Below are positions 23,146-34,682 of a stretch of DNA of 64,000 nt, piece by piece. Source of the DNA: Saposhnikovia divaricata (Eukaryota > Streptophyta > Magnoliopsida > Apiales > Apiaceae); the NCBI GenBank assembly GCA_036435485.1, contig CM071597.1, positions 147,867,647-147,931,646 on the forward strand, given 5' to 3'. The position numbers and the translations under genes are program-made. The notes beneath the pieces were generated by a model. The model did not search any database. It was not told where the DNA came from and saw only the letters and a program-made list of their open reading frames with translations. How positions within the stretch are numbered: the stretch's first letter is position 1; the number at the start of each line of letters is the position of its first letter.

Positions 23146-23655
23146 TTCGATTTAAGAGCATGCATAACCATATATCATAGTATCCATAAGCATATAACAG
23201 AAAGACAGATGGAGAGAGAGAGAGAGAGACGATCTAGGGAAGGATAGGGGGATGAGTTGTGGAATACCTGAGAGAGAGCGACGATCTACGGAGCTAAGGA
23301 GAAGCGAGAAACTGAGATTTCGCAAAGGGGGGAAGTGAGCTCTCGATATTGGGGGGAGTGATTTAGGGGGGAGTAATTTAGGTCAATTTGGGGGGAAATA
23401 TTGGGGAAAAGATGGGGAATGAAATATTGGGGAAAAGAGGGGAAATGAAATCTGATAAGGGAGATAGTGGGATTCTGTAAGTATCATAACGTATAATATT
23501 AAGATATAATATTTATTATTTTTAATTAGTAAATTTTAGAAATAAATATTTATGTGTAATATTTTATGTGGGCTGATATAAAATATTAATATAAAATATT
23601 AAAATATTCTAAATTATTAATATAAAATTTTTATATAAAATATTAAAAAAATAAC
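23146..23655. other. Probable promoter/5' region of the Ulp1-type gene (copy A)
   Basis: G-rich stretch (repeated ggggga and ggggagtg motifs, 23320-23450) followed by a very AT-rich 180 bp with taatataaaatatt repeats. An acceptor-like gttgcag precedes the start codon at 22644, implying that a non-coding first exon lies in this direction. No coding content was seen. Confidence 0.4.
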
Positions 23656-24540
23656 AGGTACGGTTGACCAGGTGAATGTACGGTCAAAAGCAGGTTTGAT
23701 CGTTAACCCCTAAAAAGGACTACGCTTCTCATAACTGTATCCATATTCTCGAACTGGGATTTCGAAGCCCGGGCCGTACTGTCTCAAAGATCCATTGTCC
23801 GGTATGTTAATATAAAATATTAAAAAAATAACATGTACCGTTGACCAGGTGAATGTACGGTCAAACGCAGGTTTGACTGTTAACCCCTAAACAGGACTAC
23901 GCCCCTCCTAACTGTATCCATATTCTCGAACAAGGATTTCGAAGCCCGGGCCGTACGGTCTCAAAGATCCATTGTCCGGTATGTTAATATAAAATATTAA
24001 AAAAATAACAGGTACCGTTGACCAGGTGAATGTACGGTCAAATGCAGGTTTGACCGTTAACCCCTAAATAGGACTACGCCCCTCTAAACTGTATCCATAT
24101 TCTCGAACCGAGATTTCGAAGCCCGGACCGTACGGTCTCAAAGATCCATTGTCTGGTATGTTAATATAAAATATTAAAAAAATAACAGGTACCGTTGACC
24201 AGGTGAATGTACGGTCAAACGCATGTTTGACCGTTAACCCCTAAACAGGACTTCGCCCCTCTTAACTGTATCCATATTCTCGAACCGGGATTTCGAAGCC
24301 CGGGCCGTACGGTCTCAAAGATCCATTGTCCGGTATATTAATATAAAATATTAAAAAAATAACAGGTACCGTTAACCAGGTGAATGTACGGTCAAACGCA
24401 AGTTTGACCGTTAACCCCTAAACAGGACTACGCCCCTCTTAACTGTATCAATATTCTTGAACTAGGATTTCGAAGCCCGGGCCATACGGTCTCAAAGATC
24501 AATTGTCCGGTATGTTAATATAAAATATTAAAAAAATAAA
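23656..24540. repeat. Five tandem 177-bp units (copy A)
   Basis: Units start at about 23656, 23833, 24010, 24187 and 24364, an exact spacing of 177 bp. Each contains ggtaccgttgaccaggtgaa, cggtcaaacgcaggtttgac, cgttaacccctaaacaggac, gaagcccgggccgtacggtc and an AT-rich tail (taatataaaatatt). Units differ by a few substitutions but not in length. Internal self-complementary pieces (accgttgacc/ggtcaaacg; gcccgggc) allow folded structures. Copy B has the same five units. This is a satellite-like array inside a transposon. Confidence 0.95.
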
Positions 24541-25430
24541 TATTTGAAAATGTAAAAAAAATAAATAAATAATTATATTTAAATCGATTAGGAAAATGAG
24601 TTTAATTTTATATATGATCAAACATTTATATTTTTAAAAGTTATTAAAAATAATTTAGCTGGTCAAAATAATGGAAAGCATTACAAACAATTAGGCTTGT
24701 TAAAGATAGTTACAGACATGCCTCTGTGACTAACAATCTCCCCCAAAATGTGAGTAAGACCCTTAGTCACAATTTCATGTCTAATAACAAGCCTAACATA
24801 CATGAAGATATAACATTGACAAGTACAGGTATGAATCTGATTAAGAATTTGGATACAAGTGCAGAAAGATATAGATGATTTATGAGTGAATATTAGCCAT
24901 GATCCCTTGACTTCATCCTTTGAGCTTTGGCTTCTAAATCATCATATCTCTTTGGTTCTTTTTGCATTATCATCCATTGCCACTATGAGGCCTTGCACAA
25001 TCCTTTAGCTCTTAGTTCATTTGCCTTAGCTTCAAGAGCAGCTAACTCCTCCTCTTTTTTTCTTAGCTTCTCTTCACTCTCCTTTCTCAGCATCTCATGG
25101 TGGTCTCACTTCATTTTCATAAATCTTGCAGTTTATATATTCCAAATTCTCTCCACTTCATCTTCATACCTCAGTAGCCTGATGATTCTTTCTAGATCAA
25201 GTAATTTACCCCAGTACTGACACATTCCTTGCTTGAAAATTTTCTCTCTCCCATCCGTGTATTTAACCTCCAGACACTCATCAACTATAGCCACATGGTA
25301 GATTTTATGAGCTTGTAGGAATGCCAATGAATCTCTGCCATAATCCTCATCAAGAGGTGGCAAGTCTAATCCTGGTATATTTGTGAGAGCCTGAGATGTA
25401 GATGCTTTCTTATTTTGAAAGTCTTATGTT
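24541..25430 (-). mobile_element. LTR-retrotransposon 3' fragment inside CACTA-2: polyprotein tail, polypurine tract, LTR start (copy A)
   Basis: On the minus strand, an open segment from about 25430 to 25133 encodes ALTNIPGLDLPPLDEDYGRD and VDECLEVKYTDGREKIF, ending ERIWNI with a stop. A second piece with several stops (25130-24897) encodes a Glu/Lys/Ala coiled coil (EKLRKKEEELAALEAKANEL). A polypurine tract CATTTTGGGGGAGAT (24736-24750) is followed by TGTTAGTCACAGAGGC at 24735, the expected LTR start. The protein is of a type found near the 3' end of plant LTR elements; I cannot assign it to a named domain. The LTR fades into AT-rich DNA next to the 177-bp array. Confidence 0.5.
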
Positions 25431-26870
25431 TAACCTATTTGTAAACATCGAGAATTCAACTCAATTTGAACAAGAATTTTATAGTAAATAGTATAGATAT
25501 AGTGTCACACGGATCTCAAATGATTAACTGTCAAAAGAAAGAAGACATAGACAATCTACAGTTTTGATGATATACTACATTAGGAGAAGTTCATTAATTT
25601 GATCAAGCGTTAGGGGTGTAATCAAGATAGTTGATTCTATTTATAGTGACAAGAGGTTTCTACATGCAGTGGCAGAATACAGATTAGAAAGGTTTGAATA
25701 ATAGGTGAAACAATATCTAAAGAACAGTCACTGGGGTTGGCAAAATCATTGTGCAAGTTACAGAAGTGCTAAATTCATTACCACAAGGATTTTACTATCA
25801 AATGCAATGGCTATGAGGAAAAACAAATATCATAAAGAAATGCCAAGTGATATATTCTTGATGCTGGAATCCCGGTTGCAATTGATGTATTTTTTGCTAA
25901 GCAAAAAGAGTCCGATTTGACCTCAGGAGACCGTAGCTTAAACCTACATTAACTTTGAGGAAAAAGAATTGTCACAAAGAAACCCCGACTGGAATTGATT
26001 TATTTTTTGCTAAGCAAAAGGAGTCCGGTTGAGCACCCTCAAGAGACCGCAACTTAGATATTAAGAATTTATTTATATTAATAAATATTTTATTTTTATT
26101 AAAAAATTATATTTATAAATAGAATTGCATTAATGCTGACTTCTACATATCATCTTTATAACTACTATTTTAAACATATCGAGTGCAAAACATATCTTGG
26201 TTGAAGAGTAAATATGGGTACCAAAAATTGTCAAAAAGGCCTTCATTGGGTTCCCATTAACACAAAATTTTATCCACATAATTAACAGGGATGGTCAGTC
26301 ATGAATGATTAGTATTTTTACAATTGGTTGCCGCAGTATAAAGTGTTTAGTACTAGAAATCTAGAATGAAGATGGAAGATGTAGCTCATATTACCATATA
26401 TCCTACAGTGACAAAACCAAACCCTAAGTCGCATTTCATCCAATATTAATGTTAAGTATGGCCTCAAAAGAATATACCGTTGAAAATTCACACATAGACA
26501 TATATACAATATGTTCAAGATCTTAAGTATAGTTAATTCAATTCAAACCTTTAAGATGAACATTACCTATTTTTGGGTGACATGCAATGCACAACAACCC
26601 ACAGGAACACCAATATTGTTGTCCTTTTCACATTGCTGTGCATAATGAAACAGTCAATTTTAAGTATTTCTTGCACAGATCCTTTACTACCTATCCTTTA
26701 TTCTTTATTCTTATATTTTTTTTCATTTTTTACAATGGTCTATGTTTCCCTTTACAAATAATCAATGATCTTTTATCATTTATAATTAATATTGCTTTTA
26801 TTTTCTTGGAAAACACAATTTTATACTAAAAGCACTACAAGACAAACAAGTTCATACAACACCATTCATA
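25431..26870. other. Non-coding interior of CACTA-2 (copy A)
   Basis: No exon was recognised. A pair of diverged direct repeats of about 120 bp (25880-25935 and 25985-26045) shares attgatgtattttttgctaag/gagtccg and gaccgcaactta/gaccgtagctta. Copy A holds about 94 bp at 25591-25683 that copy B lacks. The minus-strand frame 26318-26518 is unbroken in both copies, but it spans AT-rich DNA and has no recognisable motif. Confidence 0.4.
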
Positions 26871-26879
26871 CAATAGCTA

Positions 26880-27060
26880 AAAAAATTCCACTCTCACATC
26901 TCTCTCTCCCCAACATCTCACCTCACTCTCACATCTCTCTCTCCCCAACATCTCTCTCGCTGCTCACCTCTCCAGACTCTCTCTCACCATCTCCCACTCT
27001 CTTTCGCTGCTCACCTCACCAGCCCTCTCTCTCTACTCACTTCCCTATCTCTATCTAACA
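26880..27060 (+). promoter_or_regulatory. Pyrimidine-rich leader (5'-UTR-like) inside CACTA-2 (copy A)
   Basis: About 180 bp of tctctctccccaac and ctgctcacctc units on the plus strand, followed by aagaaccctagttttagg, which contains a telo-box-like AACCCTA core frequent in 5' leaders of plant housekeeping genes. TA-rich, TATA-like sequence lies upstream (26740-26830). It reads like the transcription start region of a captured plus-strand gene. Copy B has the same at 56300-56460. Confidence 0.45.
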
Positions 27061-28228
27061 AACCATATCCTCCTTGAATAAGAACCCTAGTTTTAGGCTT
27101 GAAAAAGATACAAACACTGAATCCTCAAATTGTTTTTCAATTAGGCAAAATCGAAGCTTAATTGGCTCGATTGGACGGTTGGTTGTCTCCTTAACTTCAC
27201 CTCCTTAACTCCAAACTTCTTTTCTTATATGTTAATATTTTGATTTTGCAGGTTATTTTAGGGCTTTACATTTGGAGCTTTCATTTTAGGGCTTCTGATT
27301 TTGAAATTTTGTTAAGGTAATTCATCTCTAACTATTAGAGTTCCAATCTTTGGATTTGTATTTTAACTGATTAGGGTTTCAATTTGGGTTTTGGGTATTT
27401 GATATTGTGTTATATTTAATTGATTTGTTTTGGGTATATTTTGTTGGGAGGAGCTCTGTATGGAAGCTCACAAAATCGAAGGCGATCTTTACGTAAAACT
27501 CTGTAAGGAACCTCGCAAATATCCTTCTTCTCTTCATAATACATTGAGAAAATCTATGAGGTGTTGAATTCATATGACGTTCTTTTAATTTTTCACCTTT
27601 TCTCCTTTTTTTACATTGAGAAAATTTATGAGGTTCATATAATCACCTTTTTTGCTGGATTATTTTAATTTTTCTCTTCTTTTCTCTTCTCCTTGGAATA
27701 AATTTATAGGTTCCAAAATATGAACTACTAAGGCCCGGTTCTATTACACCTATGGCCATACCAAAAGGCTTCCTTTATCATGTGGACTTCACAGCTAAGA
27801 ACACTGATGTTACTGATGCTCCATAAGAGAGATTTTTCATAATGCCCTAAATGGTACTTACCCTTCTTGTAAAAATGGAAGATTCTTGTAATCACAAAAT
27901 GCCATGCTTCACTCCCCTGCCCTCAAATGCCCCAAATGGTACTTACCCTTCTATACATACACACACATATATATATATATCGATGATATATCACACATGT
28001 ATTAATGTATAAAAGTTCTCTGTTTTTGTAAGTTTATTGAAACCCCAAATTAGGTTTGTGTGTTTGAATGTGTTGGTTCATGTAGAAATAAATTATAGTG
28101 GGTAATTTTCATTTTTTTAAAATATTGAGAAATTTTACTTGTTTATTTTCTAGTGTAATGATACATACTACAGTGCTATTAGTGTCCGTTGACTGATTCT
28201 TTTTGGTTTATGAAACTTCTTTTGCAGT
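27061..28228. other. Intron-like region downstream of the leader in CACTA-2 (copy A)
   Basis: T-rich sequence with several gt/ag borders (for example ttttgcag at 27245-27252 and ttttgcag at 28221-28228). A short segment at 27455-27570 looks exon-like but has no long frame. A degenerate direct repeat of gaaaat(c/t)tatgaggt occurs near 27550 and 27615. No protein was recognised. Confidence 0.35.
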
Positions 28229-28684
28229 ATGGAGTTGTTTAATGGGCATGTTTTACTTCCATGTGATCATTTTAGTTGGAAGTACTTAAAAGTATTCTTG
28301 ATTTTATCAATTTTATATCTAGTTTTTTGTTATTTTTGCTTTGTAAACTGGGTTTTTTGTTTGAATGTGAGCAGATCATGCATTAATGATCAGACCAATA
28401 ATTGTACCAAATGTCCTGCTTCCAATAGACAATATGTTGATCAAGGTATGGGAAATTAAGTACTTGGTTACGATTTTACTTTGTATCGTTATTTATGTTC
28501 TGTGAATTTTGAATTCATTTTTGCTTTGTACTTGGTTGGTACTTGGTTGGTTTCAGTTATTAAATTACATATAGCAGTGTTAAAGAAATACACTCCGGGG
28601 CATTGGATCCAAATGAAATTGGGATTTCTGGTAGAGATTTTTATAGGTATAATGGTTCACTATGTAAACCAAGAAATTGCATAA
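28229..28684 (+). pseudogene. Possible captured gene fragment, two or three short exons (copy A)
   Basis: After ttttgcag, a frame begins MELFNGHVLLPCDHFSW. A candidate exon at about 28376-28445 (after gagcag, before gtatgg) encodes SCINDQTNNCTKCPASNRQY. Another at about 28556-28646 (after tttcag, before gtataatgg) encodes LHIAVLKKYTPGHWIQMKLG. Splice borders are plausible and the frames are kept in copy B for the second and third pieces. I do not recognise the protein. It could be a captured host fragment or chance frames in a spliced leader. Confidence 0.3.
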
Positions 28685-29289
28685 GTAAAATTCTCTACAT
28701 AGGAGGTAGTTTACGTAGTGAAACATAGAGTACTCAAATTTGTGCTCCATTTAAAAGTACTCCATAGAACTTTTGCTAAACCTCTGTTATTTTTCTTTTC
28801 GGGTGATATGACATGCCAGACATAACATATCATATCGATTTCCTAGGCCTGGCATAGTGTTTTCAGTCCATTTACTAAGTCAATTTGTTCAAGCACCAAG
28901 AATAAAGCGCTTGGCTTATTTTTTAAGGGATTAAAGATACTTACGCACTGCTGGTTTTTGGGAGTTATTCTTTCCTTCTAATAACTTTCCGATTAAAGGA
29001 TTTTGTGGAAGTGTAGGTCAGTTACAAGGTATTATCTTAAAATTGTTCCTGCATAGATACAGTGGTATAATAGGGAAAGCTCCACATTTAAGGACTTCAA
29101 ATGATCATTGATGAAAGCGGCGGACGAGAGCATTATCTAATTGTTGCTATTCTCCTTCCTCGGCAATTAGAGATAGTTCTTGCTTCCCTATGTAAATAGA
29201 ATTTATATAAAATTTTATAATTTATTATCAAAGTTTTATGCTCCTTTATGTATATTTGTTGGGTTGTGTAAGACTCATTTTTGATATAT
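28685..29289. other. Non-coding interior of CACTA-2 (copy A)
   Basis: No coding exon was recognised. Collinear with 58114-58720 in copy B. Nothing notable beyond AT-rich sequence and a short cggcggacgagag patch near 29119. Confidence 0.4.
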
Positions 29290-29909
29290 ATAAACCATTG
29301 TGTGTGAAATTGAAACACAATACAAGAGCAAAAAAAAAATGGTTGTACCAAGGTAAAAAAATGACACCATATTCAATGGTTTATAAATATTGTGTTCTAG
29401 CGCATCCAACAACAATTTAAATATAAAAAGCACTTGTTTGTAGATGGCAAAAATGATAGTTTAAATTAAAAAAACTATTGTGTATACTTCCAAACAACAA
29501 TGGATAAATTCCACAATAATGTTGGGTGATTACCTTTCAGACAAGTATTTATTTAATTAAAACTATTGTGTATAATTCCAAACAACAATGGACAAATTCT
29601 ACCAGAATGTTACGTGATTTACATTCAGACAAGTATGTATTCAATTAAAACTATTGTGTAGCATCTAAACAACAATGGTTTCTAAATCGAGTGTTGTTGT
29701 TTTTGGCTATTACACAACGGCGTCTAGAGATGAAATGGTTGTTTCTCACTCTTTTAACAAGTATTTTGAACCGCTGTGTTCCTTCCTTCTAGCAACGGGT
29801 GTAAAACCATTGTCTGATTTCAATCAGACCACTGCCCGATAGACCACGAAAAATTTATAGGTTAGGCAATGGTGAAAATCTATTGCATGATCTTGTTTTT
29901 CTTGTAGTG
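29290..29909. repeat. Right subterminal repeats of CACTA-2 (copy A)
   Basis: Motifs aaactattgtgta followed by aaacaacaatgga recur at about 29480, 29565 and 29650 (period about 85 bp), with further ccattgt/acaatgg pairs up to the terminus. They mirror the caatggttt/aacaaca motifs of the left end. Confidence 0.75.
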
Positions 29910-31226
29910 AATATATATTAACTTGCAGAATGAGAATAACTTTGGGATGGACTGAGTAATAGATTCCAAATACAAAAAATTGAGCCAAAGTTCAACAAAT
30001 ACAACCCGCTATACAGGGGATTATATTTAAGAAATCATATCTCATGTCCTCCCAAATTAAACTCAAGCTATCAATAGTTCATAAAATAGGTGTGGAGCTA
30101 CACACCCAGAAAATTCATTGCATCATCAAATGGCATGTTTTGTTCATCTTGCAGGCATGTTTTGCTCATCTTGGCCGCGCCAGCGGCGCCAGTGATAAGT
30201 AAAAGTGTTCTTGTACAGATTCTGGCAAGCAGGCGCCATCTGCAAAAGAACAAGGTTTCTTCAAAATTACAAGGTAAAATTACAGTCTCTAAAAAGTTAG
30301 AAAGCAAATTTTAAATGTCTATAGCGAAATTAATTTACCTAATACAATAAAGTTTGCATGACACCGTTGAAAAGATTGAATAGTGTACATATTTATAAAA
30401 GATAACTGAAATGCTACATCATAGAGGTGTTTGTATTTGTGTAGAGTATATATTTGAAGTCATTTCATACGTATCCCTAAACTAATGTATGATATTATTT
30501 TCAGCCAACTGATCGATGTGTTCTTATTTTGGTTTGATACAATATCAATTCGCATCTTCACGAAATTTAAAGTACCTATAATGTGCATAGCAATTTGAAG
30601 CACCTAATGCCATAAACCATGATTATCTACAAACCTACTATTCTTAGGTGTTAGATAGCTTAGAGACAGGACCATACATCTAACATACAACCAGTCAAAA
30701 GACACTCCAAATTATTAATGTATATATATATCACAAATAAAAAAAATATCTCCACTACACAACAAATTACATGTCCAAACTTGTCACTTCATTAATACAT
30801 GTGACAATATTTCATGATAGATTTGGAGGCGATTATTTCATATTTGGCTTAGATGGTTATTGTGTAGGCTGGAAAGAAGTTGATAAGAAATCTCAAGGGT
30901 TTTCTATGAAACAAGTGTATATATGCCACATATCTTTGCGATTCTAGCAATATAAATGTTCACATTGCAATACATTTTAACAAAAATCACAAACTTATAG
31001 CATATTTGGACCAAAAAACTCCAATTTTACAAATATCTAGGATGTATTTCTTTTAGTATTAGTAGAATTAACCACTTAAAGTCCCTAAAAGTATCATGAA
31101 GTTCCATTTGAATACTTGTAATTTAACTCCAATAGATTGTATTGTCTTTTACTATATACTATGCTCATACATACCATAAAATTTTTTGTTGTAGTGTTAA
31201 TCATAAAGTGTAATTGCCTCTCTACA

Positions 31227-31258
<32 letters not shown>

Positions 31259-31319
31259 TTGGAGATTTAAGTCACCCACATTTAAAAACTATGGAGTAAT
31301 ACATAAAAACAATTAATAC
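29910..31319. other. Non-coding DNA right of CACTA-2 (copy A)
   Basis: AT-rich spacer with a (TA)n tract at 31231-31258. A short minus-strand frame (30307-30098) begins after ttttgcag and contains ITGAAGAAKMSKTCLQDEQN. It stays open in copy B with one change, but the family is unknown and the stretch includes a GC-rich palindrome (gccgcgccagcggcgcc). I do not call it a gene. Confidence 0.4.
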
Positions 31320-33504
31320 AATACAATAAGTTCCAATTCTAATCTATACTCTGAGACTGTGATGTCTAGTTCTTGACTCCTTCGAAGTCAGCTTTGATAA
31401 TATTTTGATATCAGAACTTTTATGAGTTCTAGTTTCAGTTGCTCTTTGTTAATGCTGAATTGTTGGCCCTCGTGGCAATCTAAAAATTGATCTCACTGAT
31501 TCTTTCAAATAATGAGAAGTAATTCCTTTTGTTTATCAGAATTGTCAACGGTTATGATAAATTGTTATCACTATTGCACTTGCTGAGCATTGTTGGCTCA
31601 CTCTTGCTTGTTTGTTTTCTTCAGCTAATAGAGGAAATTAGTGAACCTAGTAATGGTCAAGGGGTATTACTTTCCAGCAGCGAGAGGAGACGATCGGGTT
31701 ACGGATTTTCGTCGGTTAGTGGTTGGGAATTGGTCAAGGTTGGATATTTAGTTAGACAGTGATTTTTGTACATTCATATAAATTGTATAATATTCTTTTA
31801 CTCTGAGACTGGGTTGTAATAATGATATTCGATAGTTGTTTCATACCATAACCTGTATGCGATCTTGGTTAAGGGGTTTTATTATTAAATGTTGTTTATA
31901 TTCAGAGATGTATAATATTGTTTATAGTTAGTGGCCCCATATCTGTACCCCGGATTTTGGGATACTACAAGTTGGTATCAGAGCTACAGGTTATGGTCAC
32001 TGAAACAGATTAGGAGGGTTAGGGTACGTGTATAAGATAGACGTCGGGTAAAACGGTTTAGGATAAGGATCGCGTTAAGATACTTCGGCAAGCGTCGCGA
32101 CGTTAATCGGTCTTTCGGCATATCGCGCGAGTGGAAGTTTGAATCGTTTAAGGATTGGGCTATTAGCCAAACTGCGAACCCGAAGCGGCATAAGCTAAGT
32201 GGGCAGCTGAAGCTATCAGTTCGGGGGACGTTATCTCAAAATTTTTACGTAGAATCTAGAATTTTCAACGATATTAGTTTCAATGCGAACGTTTCGGAGA
32301 TGGTATGAGAAGAATAAGAATGCGAAGTGGGAAGCGATTATATGCAAGAATTGGAAGTTGAGCGTAGTTGTGTATCCTTAATCGTCAATTCATTCAAATT
32401 CATTGCTTAAGAAATTTCTTATTCTTTCTTTTGAATTGTCGTAAATTAATTCCCGGTTGGTATCGTTGTTGAGGCATTCGTTGCGCAATAACGATCCAAA
32501 ATCGAGAATGAATTGAGATCTTCTTATTTATTCAACTCATTATTGTCGGGCCGGTTTTGGCAGCTAAGTATATTAGTGCATAGTCGACAAGAGTGAGACT
32601 ATGAATAATTAGGAATTTCTTAAATGTTTGCCTAATCAGTAGTTGATGCATCTATCGAAAAGTTTTCTATACCTCAATGGATGACGAGCGTTGTATGTCA
32701 GATTTATTCGAATTCAATCCCATTCTTCTACAAATAGTTATATTATCAGATAGTATTTGATCCAGCTTTACATGAAGATTTTTGAAACGCTTGAATCCCT
32801 TCCATTTTCATGAATGCTTGATTTTCTTCATTCGAGCCGAGATGAGCAACCTATGCAGATAGGGGATTCAGGGACATTTTATCTTTGTGATAGAAGTCCG
32901 GTGGGATGCCACTGATTGTGTTTGTCACGAAGTACTAAGGACTGGCCATCCTTATGTACTATGGTGGTTAACCAAGTGACAAATGCAACCTCAAAATAGT
33001 TCAAAAGATCATATTGATCTCTCGGTTAAATTCCTTCATAAATGTTTTATCAAACAAATTCAGTGTATATTCGTACTTGATGCCCCATTCATTTTATTGA
33101 TATCCTTTGTCAGAAATTTGAAGTTTTCAAAAAATTCCTAATGATGAAGGAATGTGAAGATGGGCGTGACGACGTCTTAAATGATAGAATTACAACTGCA
33201 TAGATGAATAAGTGGTTATGCGAGTTTAAGAATTTGGTGGTTAAGATAGATATGTCATGTCAAACTGGAATAAATACTGGTTCGAGAAATCATGAACAAG
33301 AATGGAGGCTAATGAGAGATGGATAAAGGAAAAAGGGCAGTAAATAAGAGCCCGTGGTTGTAAATATTATTAAAAGGCGAAAAGAGAATGGAAATGGAGA
33401 TATTGGATATAAGTTGTACAATGCTGAAGGAAGATTAATTGTAAACATCTTTTGTATGGCAGAGGTAGTAAATGGAATGTCATAAAATTTGGAATGTTTC
33501 GAAT
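31320..33504 (+). mobile_element. LTR retrotransposon 5' end: LTR, primer-binding site and truncated interior (copy A)
   Basis: TGGTATCAGAGC at 31973-31984 is the sequence complementary to the 3' end of initiator tRNA-Met, the usual plant LTR-retrotransposon primer-binding site. It follows an LTR end reading gggatactaca (31969). The LTR runs leftward over several hundred bp; its start was not resolved, so 31320 is approximate. The interior after the primer site has no long open frame, so it is a decayed leader and gag, or a non-autonomous element. It is cut at 33504, where the duplication ends. Family (gypsy or copia) cannot be decided without pol. Confidence 0.65.
31973..31984 (+). other. 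Retrotransposon primer-binding site (initiator tRNA-Met), copy A
   Basis: Exact 12-base TGGTATCAGAGC, three bases after the CA-ending LTR. Reverse transcription of the element would start here. Confidence 0.8.
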
Positions 33505-33746
33505 CAAGTTATTTATTTGTTGAACACAAGTCATAATGAAATTAATTTTTTTCTAAAAAATGTTGCATATATGTTCTTAATTAATTATAAAACCTTTTTA
33601 ATACATTTTCGTTATAAGTTTAGTGTATGAATAAAATTTTAAATTATTATCTAATATCCAAGTTATATATATGTGTTGAACATGTTGAATTATATTTAAA
33701 TTTTTTTTAACTCACCTCTCACAATTTATATTTATTTATTTTCATT

Positions 33747-33835
33747 ATATAAGTTGAGCTACTTGTCAAAGTCGGTCATAAGTCCTTTATATAAGTTGAG
33801 CTACTTGGCAAAGCCAGTCATAAGTCCTTATGCGC
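33747..33835. repeat. Two tandem 42-bp units
   Basis: Two copies of atataagttgagctacttg followed by caaag(t/c)c(g/a)gtcataagtcc, starting at 33747 and 33789. They occur only in the CACTA-x fragment. Confidence 0.8.
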
Positions 33836-33969
33836 TTATGAATTTTGATTTCACCAAAAAAGCCTTACTGTTATTGAAAGATTTGTATTAATGCATCATT
33901 TTCTTTTGGTGAAATAAAGCGCTATTTTGGTTTAAGTTAAGAATAGCATAATTTAAAAAAATAGACTCT

Positions 33970-34680
33970 TCATTTGGGAAATAAAGGTCTAATTTGACCT
34001 TTGACCGTTACAAAACTAAACCAAATACATCTAACAAATTTTTTTAAAAATTTACCACTTCACTAAAATCGTTATATCTTGACATCCGTACGATTGGAAC
34101 GTCGAAAAAATAATTTTAAAAAATAGATTCATCATTCGGGACAAGACTAGTTAAAAGGAAAGTCTACTTTGACCGATTTGACCGTTGTAAAACCAAACCA
34201 AATACATCTAGCAAATTTTTATAAAATTTACCACTTCACTAAAATCGTTATATCTTGACATCCGTACGATTGGAACGTCGAAAAAATAATATAAAAAAAT
34301 AGATTCATCGTTCAGGACAAGACTAGTTAAAATAAAGGCCGACTTTGACCGGTTTGACAGTTACAAAACCAAACCAAATACATCTAGGGATTTTTTTTAA
34401 AAAATTACCGCATCACTAAAATTATTAGATCTTGCCTGCCGTAATTTTGGAACATCGAAAAAATAATTTAAAAAAATAGATTCTTCATTCGGGACAAGAC
34501 TAGTTAAAAGGAAAGTCTACTTTGACCAGTTTGACCGTTATAAAACCAAACCAAATACATCTAGCAAATTTTTTAAAAATTTACCACTTCACTAAAATCG
34601 TTATATCTTCATATCCGTATGATTGGAACGTCGAATAAATAATTTTAAAAAATAAATTCATCTTTCCGGTAAGAGAAGTA
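33970..34680. repeat. Four tandem units of about 177 bp in CACTA-x
   Basis: The word ccaaatacatct recurs at 34021, 34199, 34374 and 34551 (spacing 178, 175 and 177). Each unit has tttgaccgtta, a ccactaaaatcgttatatct-like block, a gattggaacgtcgaaaaaat block and an acaagactagttaaaa block. The units differ in sequence from the 177-bp units at 23656-24540 but share the period and a ttgacc...gtttgaccgtta core. Confidence 0.85.
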
Positions 34681-34682
34681 GC

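Larger units (their letters stand above)
17526..29909. mobile_element. 12.4-kb CACTA element (CACTA-2) with Ulp1-type gene (copy A)
   Basis: The left end is CACTACAAGGATTTTTGGC; the right end is TTTTTCTTGTAGTG, so the terminal inverted repeat is CACTACAAG/CTTGTAGTG (9 bp exact). Both subterminal regions are rich in CAATGGTTT, AACAACA and ACCATTG motifs in both orientations, which supports pairing these two ends. Flanking triplets are aaa and aat, so a clean 3-bp target duplication is not seen. Contents: minus-strand En/Spm-like/Ulp1 pseudogene, (GA)n tract, 5 x 177-bp array, LTR-retrotransposon 3' fragment, pyrimidine-rich leader and exon-like pieces. No catalytic TNPD-type transposase was recognised. 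Present in both copies (47055-59340), so it predates the duplication. Confidence 0.8.
2003..33504. repeat. Copy A of the large direct duplication
   Basis: Left limit: CACTA-y inserted in RPA exon 2, so homology probably continues beyond the element, off the window. Right limit: gaat at 33501-33504 inside the LTR-retrotransposon interior, after which copy A passes into the CACTA-x fragment while copy B continues in the retrotransposon. The junction 33504/33505 is therefore the direct-duplication joint, and the repeated unit is at least 33505-62937 (29.4 kb). Confidence 0.9.

Noticed and set aside
22853..23161. Leu/Ser-repeat open frame (also 52382-52639)
   Set aside because: Translation of the (GA)n microsatellite; length and content differ between the copies.
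23656..24540. CRISPR-like direct repeats
   Set aside because: Units are 177 bp and contiguous without unique spacers; the setting is a plant transposon.
30090..30314. Short frames on both strands around a GC-rich palindrome
   Set aside because: The minus-strand frame stays open in both copies, but no family is recognisable and the conservation is no greater than that of the surrounding spacer.
31529..31762. 77-codon plus-strand frame (also 60944-61195)
   Set aside because: Lies within the retrotransposon LTR upstream of the primer-binding site, where no protein is expected; no motif.
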